Part shown: piece by piece, positions 55,401 through 64,000 of the stretch
Numbering within the stretch: the first letter of the stretch is position 1
Layout of the letters: every line of letters begins with the position of its first letter
Translations under genes and position numbers: made by a program
The notes under the pieces: generated by a model
Database searches by the model: none
Told to the model about the DNA's origin: nothing
Seen by the model: the letters and a program-made list of their open reading frames with translations, nothing else
From: Physella acuta
Taxonomy: Eukaryota > Mollusca > Gastropoda > Physidae
NCBI RefSeq assembly: GCF_028476545.1
Contig: NW_026732705.1
Location: forward strand, 1-64,000
Reading direction: 5' to 3'
DNA: 64,000 nt

Positions 55401-58400
55401 CACCGTAGCTCGAATACCGTAACCCGCACACCGTAGCTCGAGAACCTAAACCCGTAACCAAAAAACCGTAACCGTTAAACCGTTTTCCGTGAATGGTAAT
55501 CCGTTACTCATATTTCGTAACCCGAACACCGTAACCCGTACACTGTAACCCGTAACACGTTTACCGAAACACCGTAACTGTCCTTCCGTAATTCGTTAAC
55601 CGTAACGCGTAGCCCGAATACCGTAACCGGTCACCCGAAAACCTGTAGTGCGAGAACCGTAAACCGCAACCCGTAAACCGTAAACCGTAACCCGCAAACC
55701 GTAGCTCGAATACCGTAACCCGCACACCGTAGCTCGAATACCGTAACCCGCACACCGTAGCTCGAATACCGTAACCCGCAAACCGTAGCTCGAATACCGT
55801 AACCGGCACACCGTAGCTCGAATACCGTTACCCGCACACCGTAGCTCGAATACCGTAACCCGCACACCGTAGCTCGAATACCGTAACCCGCACACCGTAG
55901 CTCGAATACCGTTACCCGCACACCGTAGCTCGAATACCGTAACCCGCACACCGTAGCTCGAATACCGTAACCAGCACACCGTAGCTCGAATACCGTCACC
56001 CGCACACCGTAGCTCGAATACCGTCACCAGCACACCGTACTCGAATACCGTCACCCGCACACCGTAGCTCGAATACCGTAACCCGCACACCGTAGCTCGA
56101 ATACCGTCACCCGCACACCGTAGCTCGAATACCGTCACCCGCACACCGTAGCTCGAATACCGCAACCCGCACACCGTAGCTCGAATACCGTCACCCGCAC
56201 ACCGTAGCTCGAATAAAGTCGCCCGCACACCGTAGCCCGAACACCATAGCCCGCACACCATAGCCCGAACACCGTAGCCCGCACACCGTAGCCCGAACAC
56301 CGTAGCCCGCACACCGTCGCGCGAACACCGTAGCCCGCACACCGTCGCCCGAACACCGTAGCCCGCACACCGTCGCCCGAACACCCTAACCCGCGCACCG
56401 TAGCTCGAACACCCTAACCCGCACACCGTCGCTCGAATACCGTAACCCACACACCGTCGCTCGAATACCGTAACCAGCACACCGTCGCTCGAATACCGTA
56501 ACCCGCACACCGTCGCTCGAATACCGTAACCCGCACACCGTCGCTCGAATACCGTAGCCCGCACATCGTCGCTCGAATACCGTAGCTCGAATACCGTCAC
56601 CCGCACACCGTAGCTCGAATACCGTCACCCGCACACCTTCGCTCGAATACCGTCACCCGCACACCGTAGCTCGAATACCGTCACCCGCACACCGTAGCCC
56701 GAACAACGTAGCCCGCACACCGTAGCCCGAACACCGTAGCCCGCACACCGTAGCCCGAACACCGTAGCCCGCACACCGTCGCGCGAACACCGTAGCCCGC
56801 ACACCGTCGCCCGAACACCCTAACCCGCACACCGTAGCTCGAACACTCTAACCCGCACACCGTAGCTCGAATACCCTAACCCGCACACCGTAGCTTGAAT
56901 ACCGTAACCCGCACTCCGTAGCTCGAATACCGTAACCCGCACACCGTAGCTCGAATACGGTAACCCGCACACCGTAGCTCGAATACCGTAACCCGCACAC
57001 CGTAGCTGGAATACCGTAACCCGCACACCGTAGCTCGAATACCGTTACCCGCACACCGTAGCTCGATTACCGTCACCCGCACACCCTAGCTCGAATACCG
57101 TCACCCGCACACTGTAGCTCGAATACCGTCACCCGCACACCGTAGCTCGAGAACCTTAACCCGTAACCAAAAAACCGTAACCGTTAAACCGTTTTCCGTG
57201 AATGGTAATCCGTTACTCATATTTCGTAACCCGAACACCGTAACCCGTACACTGTAACCCGTAACACGTTTACCGAAACACCGTAACTGTCCTTCCGTAA
57301 TTCGTTAACTGTAACGCGTAGCCCGAATACCGTAACCGGTCACCCGAAAACCTGTAGTGCGAGAACCGTAAACCGCAAACCGTAAACCGTAAATCGTAAA
57401 CCGTAACCCGCAAACCGTAGCTCGAATACCGTAACCCGCACACCGTAGCTCGAATACCGTAACCCGCACACCGTAGCTCGAATACCGTAACCCGCAAACC
57501 GTAGCTCGAATACCGTAACCCGCAAACCGTAGCTCGAATACCGTAACCCGCACACCGTAGCTCGAATACCGTAACCCGCACACCGTAGCTCGAATACCGT
57601 AACCCGCACACCGTAGCTCGAATACCGTAACCCGCACACCGTAGCTCGAATACCGTTACCCGCACACCGTAGCTCGAATACCGTAACCCGCACACCGTAG
57701 CTCGAATACCGTAACCCGCACACCGTAGCTCGAATACCGTTACCCGCACACCGTAGCTCGAATACCGTAACCCGCACACCGTAGCTCGAATACCGTAACC
57801 CGCACACCGTAGCTCGAATACCGTAACCCGCACACCGTAGCTCGAAAACCGTAACCCGCACACCGTAGCTCGAATACCGTAACCCGCACACCGTAGCTCG
57901 AATACCGTAACCCGCACACCGTAGCTCGAATACCGTAACCCGCACACCGTAGCTCGAATACCGTAACCCGCACACCGTAGCTCGAATACCGTCACCCGCA
58001 CACCGTAGCTCGAATACCGTCACCTGCACACCGAAGCTCGAATACCGTCACCAGCACACCGTAGCTCGAATACCGTCACCCGCACACCGTAGCTCGAATA
58101 CCGTCACCAGCACACCGTACTCGAAAACCGTCACCCGCACACCGTAGCTCGAATACCGTCACCCGCACACCGTAGCTCGAATACCGTAACCCGCACACCG
58201 TAGCTCGAATACCGTCACCCGCACACCGTAGCTCGAATACCGTCACCCGCACACCGTAGCTCGAATACCGTAACCCGCACACCGTAGCTCGAATAAAGTC
58301 GCCCGCACACCGTAGCCCGAACAACGTAGCCCGCACACCGTAGCCCGAACACCGTAGCCCGCACACCGTCGCCCGAACACCGTAGCCCGCACACCGTCGC

Positions 58401-59095
58401 CCGAACACCGTAGCCCGAACACCGTAGCCCGAACACCGTAGCCCGCACACCGTAGCCCGAACACCGTAACCCGCACACCGTAGCCCGCACACCGTAGCCC
58501 GCACACCGTAGCCCGCACACCGTAGCCCGCACTCCGTAGCCCGCACACCGTAGCCCGAACACCGTAGCCCGCACACCGTCGCTCGAATACCGTAACCCGC
58601 ACACCGTCGCTCGAATACCGTAACCCGCACACCATCGCTCGAATACCGTAACCCTCACATCGTCGCTCGAATACCGTAACCCGCACACCGTCGCTCGAAT
58701 ACCGTAACCCGCACACCGTCGCTCGAATACCGTAACCCGCACACCGTCGCTCGAATACCGTAACCCGCACACCGTCGCTCGAATACCGTAACCCGCACAC
58801 CGTAGCTCGAATACCGTCACCAGCACACCGTACTCGAATACCGTCACCCGCACACCGTAGCTCGAATACCGTCACCCGCACACCGTAGCCCGAACACCGT
58901 AGCCCACACACCGTAGCCCGAACACCGTAGCACGCACACCGTAGCCCGAACACCGTAGCCCGCACACCGTAGCCCGGACACCGTAGCCCGGACACCGTAG
59001 CCCGCACACCGTAGCCCGAACACCGTAGCCCGCACACCGTAGCCCGAACACCGTAGCCCGCACACCGTCGCGCGAACACCGTAGCCCGCAACCTG
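55400..59095. repeat. 28-bp satellite array (CCGTAGC-TCGAATA-CCGTAAC-CCGCACA)
   Basis: This is a long array of 28-bp units, each four heptamers. Three unit types come in blocks: A (CCGTAGCTCGAATA with CCGTAACCCGCACA), B (CCGTAGCCCGAACA with CCGTAGCCCGCACA) and C (CCGTCGCTCGAATA with CCGTAACCCGCACA). A spacer of ~270 bp without the 28-bp unit appears at 55,442-55,680 and again at 57,151-57,410, offset 1,709 bp. The odd junction GAATAAAGTC recurs at 56,211 and 58,291, offset 2,080 bp. The minus strand has no stop in any frame, which gives apparent frames of up to 336 codons. Confidence 0.96.
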
Positions 59096-60795
59096 CATCA
59101 TGTAAACTAAAACGTTAAACCTTAGTTATAAAACCTAAAATGTTAAAGCGAAAACTGAAAATCTGAAATCTAAAACCTAAAACTTAAAACGTAACACGTA
59201 AACTGCAAAAACTGTAAACCGTAACCTGCAACCCGTAACCTGCAACTCGTAACCCGTAACCTAAAAACGTTAAAAACTAAAATATTATACCTAAAAGTTA
59301 AACCAAAAATGTTAACCCCTAATCGTTAAACCTAAAACCCACAATATGAAATCTAAAACCTAAAACCTAAAACATAAAGCCTAACTTGTGTCTGAAAATG
59401 CTAAACCGTAACCCATAACCGATAATCCCTAACTCATACACCGTAATCCGCAAATCGTAACCCGTAACCAGTACTCAGAAAACCCGTTACCATTAAACCG
59501 TACCCGTAAAACGTAACCCTCAACTCTTTACCCGTTACCTGTACACAGTAACCCGTAACCCGCAAAATCTAACCCGTAATCCATTACATTCATATCGTTA
59601 CTCGAAAACCGTAACCGTCAAACCGTAACCCTTAACTCGCAAACCGTAACCCGAATACCGTAACCCATAACCCACTTACCGTAGCCCGTAACAATTAACT
59701 CGAAAAACCTACAATGTCATGCCGAAACACATAATACGTAATCCGTAACATGTTACCCGTAACCCGTATAAGAAAAATCGTAACCGTCAAACGAGAAACT
59801 GTAATCCGTAACCCGATTACGTAACCCCTATTACAAAAAAAAACGTAACCTCCAAACCGTGACCCGTAATCCGTAACCGTATACCATAACCCTTACATCG
59901 TAAGCCGTAACGATGAACCCGCAACCCGTACAACGTAACCTTTAACGCGCAAACTGTAACCCGTAACACATAATCCGAAAAACATTACCTGTCATACCGT
60001 AACTCATAAATCACAAACCGTAAGCAGTAACCAAATACCCGTAAACACGTCACTCAAAAACCGTAACCGTCAAACCGTAACCCGTAACCTGCAACTCTTA
60101 ACCCGTACCATAAAACATTAAAGCTTAAATATTAAACCTAAAATGTTAACGTACAACATTACACCTAAAACGTTGAATTTATAACGTTAAAAATAAAACC
60201 AAAATTCCGAAATCAGAGAAACCTAAAACCAAAAACTTGAAACGTAACCCTCAAACTGCAAAAACCATGACCTGTCACCTGCAAATCATAAACTGCAACT
60301 GGCTGTTCGTAACCTGGAACTAATAACCCTAACTAGAAACCCGTAACCTAAAATATTAAACCTAACCCGTTAAACCCAAAATATTAAACATAAACCTTAA
60401 ACCTAAAGTTAAACATTAAACTGAAAATGTAAAACATAACCGGTAAGCTGTAAAAACCGTAACCGGTAACCGTGAAACTGTAACCCGTAACCTGCACCTC
60501 GTAACTCGTACCTCGCAACCCGTAACATAAAACATTAAACCTAAAATATTAAACCTAAAACTTTAAACTCAAAACGTTAACAGTTAAACCTAAAACTTAT
60601 AGCGTAATACCAAAACTGCAAAAACCTCAACCAGTAACCTGTAATCTGCAATTCATAAACCCTAACCTGCAAGTCGTAACCCGTAACACGTAACCTGCAA
60701 ATAAAAATCCGTAACTCAATAACTACAACTCGTAATTTGCAACCTGCAATCTGCAACTAGTAACCCTTAACTTAAAATAATGTTAAACCTAAAAT
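59096..60795. repeat. Mixed heptamer satellite, end of the 8,048-bp unit
   Basis: After the 28-bp array, CCTAAAA/CGTTAAA words and CCGTAAC words return, much diverged. It ends where the second macro-copy starts. Confidence 0.9.
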
Positions 60796-63700
60796 GTTAA
60801 TCTTAAAAAGTTAAACCGAAAACCTGAAATCTAAAATATCAAACTTTAAACTTATAACAGATATTCTGCGAAAACCGTAACCCTTAACCTGCGGCTGTTA
60901 ACCTGCAGCTTGTAATAAAAAAAACCGTAACCTGCAACTCGTAACCCGTAACCTAGATCTTGTAAACTGAAACCTGCAATTCGTCACACGTTATATAAAT
61001 GGTTAAACCTAACATATTAAACCGAAACGTTAAACCTAAAATGTCGACCTAATACTTTAAATTTAAACGCGACAACATAAAATCTAAAACCTAAAGCTTA
61101 AAGCGTAACCACGCGACATAAAAAAACCTAAACCGTAGTTTGAATACCTTAACTCGTAACCCCAAACCATAGCCCGAATACCGGAACCGGTAGCGCGCAA
61201 ACTGAAGCCCGAATACCGTAACCCGCAAGCTGTAAATCACTACACGTAATTAGAAAAACTAACTGTCAAACGGTCACTCGTAAATCACAAACCGTAAACA
61301 GTAATCGAATACCCGTAAACACGTTACTCGAAAACCGTAACCGCCAAATCGCGATCCGTAATCCGTAACACGTAACCCGTAACACGTAACCCGTAACCTG
61401 TAACCTTTAACCCAAAACCTTAACATGTAAACCGAACCTGTAACCCGTAACCTGCTTACGTAAACTGTAACCCTTAATACGTAATACGTACTCGTTGACC
61501 GTATCCCGTATCCCAGAAACCGTAATCTACAAACCGTAAACATTAACCGGTTATCCGTAACCGTACTCCGTAACCCTCACCTCGTAACCCGTAATATGTA
61601 ATCTCCAACCCGTAACAATTAACCCGAAAGTCAGTACACCGTAAATCTTTACACGTACCATGTAAGGCATTATCCGTAACACGTAACCCGAAAAACCGTA
61701 ACTCTCAAACCGTAACCTATTAACCATGAACCGTAACCCGTTATCGATAACCCATTACTTGTAATCCAAAATCAGTAACCGGTAAATTGTAACCCGTAAC
61801 CCGTTACCCGAAAATAGTAATCGTCATACCGTAACCTGTAACGAGTAACCCGAAAACCTAAACCGACAAACCGTAACCCGCAACTAGTAACCGGTATACC
61901 GTAATCTGTAATCGACCAACCGTAAACTGTAAACAGTAACCCGTCACTCGACTGCCATCAGGTGTTAGAAACCTAAGTATAAAATAAACCTAAGTATAAA
62001 AACCTAAAACATAAAACATAAAACCTTAAACATTAAACCTAAAACCCAAAACGTTAAACTTTAAACCTAAAACGGTAAGCCTAAAATGTTAAACCTTAAC
62101 CGTAAAACCAAAAACGTTAAACCGAAAACCGAAAATCTGGAATCTAAAACCATAAATCTAAAAATTAAAAAGTAACAGGTAAACTGCAAAAACCATAAAC
62201 TGCAACCCGTAACCTGCAACTCGCAACCATTAACCTGCAACTCGTAAAATAAAATGTTAAACCTAAATTATTAAACCTGAAAATTTAAAACCGAAAACCT
62301 TAACCGAAAACCAGAAATCTGAAATCTAAAATCTAAAGTCTAAAACATAAAATGTAAGCGTTAATCTACAAAAACTGTTCCCCGCAACCTACAACACGTA
62401 ACCAGTAACCTAAACGTCAAACCTAAAAAATAAACCTAAAACGTTAAATTTAAAATTTTCTCTCTGAACCGTTAAACCTAAAATGAACAAAATAATATAT
62501 AAATTCTAAAATCTTACCCGTATACCAAAAAACCTAAACCGCCTAACCGTAACCGGTAATTCGTGACTCGTACTACGTAACCCGTACATCGTAACCCGTA
62601 TCCAATAATTCAAAAAACCGTAACCATCAAACCGTACCCGTAAACCGTAGCCCTTAACTTTTTACCCATAACACTTACATCGTAACCCTAACCCGATAAA
62701 TGTAACCTGTAACCCGAAAAACCGTAACCGTCAAACCGTAACCCCTAACCGTAATCCGTAACCCGTACTTTATATCCCGTACGGCATTACCCGTAATTTC
62801 AATAAACCGTAACCCGCAACCCGCTACTTGCAAACCGTAGATCAAATTCCGAAACCCTCAATCCGTAGCCCGAATACCGTAACCCGTAACCCAGAAACCG
62901 TAACCGTCAAACTGTTTTCCGCATTGTAATCCGTAACCCGTACTTTGTAACCCGTAAACGGTATCCCGTAAACCGTAACACGTTTACCGAAAAACCGTAA
63001 CTGTCATTCCTTAACTCGTAAACCGTAACCCGTAACTGAATATCCGTAAAAACGTAAACTCGAAAACTCTAACCCAATAACCGTAACCCGTAACCCGCAA
63101 AACTGTTGCCCGAGAACCGTAACCCAAAAACCGTAACCGTCAATCGGTAACCCGTTATAGTTAATCCGTAAGCCGTACTTAGTAAGCCGTACTCCGCAAC
63201 CCTTAACCCGCAACACGTTTACCGAAGAATCGTCATAACGTAACTTGTAAAACCGTAACCAAATACGCGATAGCCAGAATACCGTAACCAGTAACCCAGA
63301 AACCGTAACCGTCAAACTGTTTTCCATAAACGGTAATCCGTAACCCGTACTTTGTAACCCGTACACTGTAACCCGTAACAAAATTACCGAAAAACCGTAA
63401 CTGTCATTCCGTAAGTCGTAAACCGTAGCTCGAATACCGTAACCCGCACACCGTAGCTCGAATACCGTAACCCGCACACCGTAGCTCGAGAACCTAAACC
63501 CGTAACCAAAAAACCGTAACCGTTAAACCGTTTTCCGTGAATGGTAATCCGTTACTCATATTTCGTAACCCGAACACCGTAACCCGTACACTGTAACCCG
63601 TAACACGTTTACCGAAACACCGTAACTGTCCTTCCGTAATTCGTTAACCGTAACGCGTAGCCCGAATACCGTAACCGGTCACCCGAAAACCTGTAGTGCG

Positions 63701-64000
63701 AGAACCGTAAACCGCAACCCGTAAACCGTAAACCGTAACCCGCAAACCGTAGCTCGAATACCGTAACCCGCACACCGTAGCTCGAATACCGTAACCCGCA
63801 CACCGTAGCTCGAATACCGTAACCCGCAAACCGTAGCTCGAATACCGTAACCGGCACACCGTAGCTCGAATACCGTTACCCGCACACCGTAGCTCGAATA
63901 CCGTAACCCGCACACCGTAGCTCGAATACCGTAACCCGCACACCGTAGCTCGAATACCGTTACCCGCACACCGTAGCTCGAATACCGTAACCCGCACACC
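60796..64000. repeat. Second copy of the 8,048-bp macro-unit (cut by window end)
   Basis: From GTTAATCTTAAAAAGTTAAA on, this matches 52,750-55,952. The offset is 8,046 bp at first and 8,048 after two one-base indels in A-runs. I note only a few base differences, all in the first ~350 bp. Three later frames (at 61,274, 63,004 and 63,609) translate identically to their partners at 53,226, 54,956 and 55,561. Confidence 0.95.

Noticed and set aside
55596-56606. 336-codon minus-strand frame and many like it between 43,700 and 64,000
   Set aside because: They follow directly from stop-free 7- and 28-nt satellite units. The same peptide shows in all three frames and no unique domain is present.
55400-59095. 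CRISPR-like array of regular 28-bp units
   Set aside because: There are no unique spacers and the units abut. The genome is eukaryotic, and this is a satellite.

Overview
The window looks like genomic DNA of an invertebrate animal, most likely a lophotrochozoan and probably a mollusc. This is inferred from three things: AT-rich long introns with GT-AG borders, many minisatellites and short DNA transposons, and a three-Ig-domain FGF receptor that is clearly FGFR-like but distinct from vertebrate ones. The species cannot be fixed from the sequence alone.

Layout. (1) 1-13,025 holds no coding gene that I can support. It has long poly-G/poly-C tracts, several minisatellites, an 8-bp-TSD hAT element (8,359-9,181) and a small G-rich MITE (11,155-11,353). 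(2) 13,026-34,095 is one complete gene on the + strand, a fibroblast growth factor receptor tyrosine kinase. It has 17 coding exons and 821 codons, and every exon joins in phase. It runs from signal peptide through three Ig domains, one membrane span and a juxtamembrane segment to a tyrosine kinase and a short Ser-rich tail. The introns carry minisatellites, a second short hAT copy and a TTAA-flanked piggyBac-like MITE. (3) 34,096-36,150 is intergenic, with one transposon end and a broken minus-strand fragment of a conserved host domain. (4) 36,180-41,515 is a ~3-kb segment present twice in tandem, each copy carrying a CATCAGCTAGAG minisatellite; the second copy has gained a hAT MITE. (5) 41,600-64,000 is almost entirely satellite DNA built on a 7-nt period (CCGTAAC, CCTAAAA and relatives). 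It is organised into 14-, 28-, ~700-, ~1,640- and ~1,709-bp orders and one 8,048-bp order whose two copies are almost identical over the 3.2 kb visible.

The FGFR has three features that could make alternative products: a triplicated 3' splice site before the juxtamembrane exon, a GC-AG last intron with an in-frame stop overlapping an AATAAA, and four short uORFs ahead of the start codon. The many minus-strand reading frames in the last 22 kb are a by-product of stop-free satellite units and are not called as genes.
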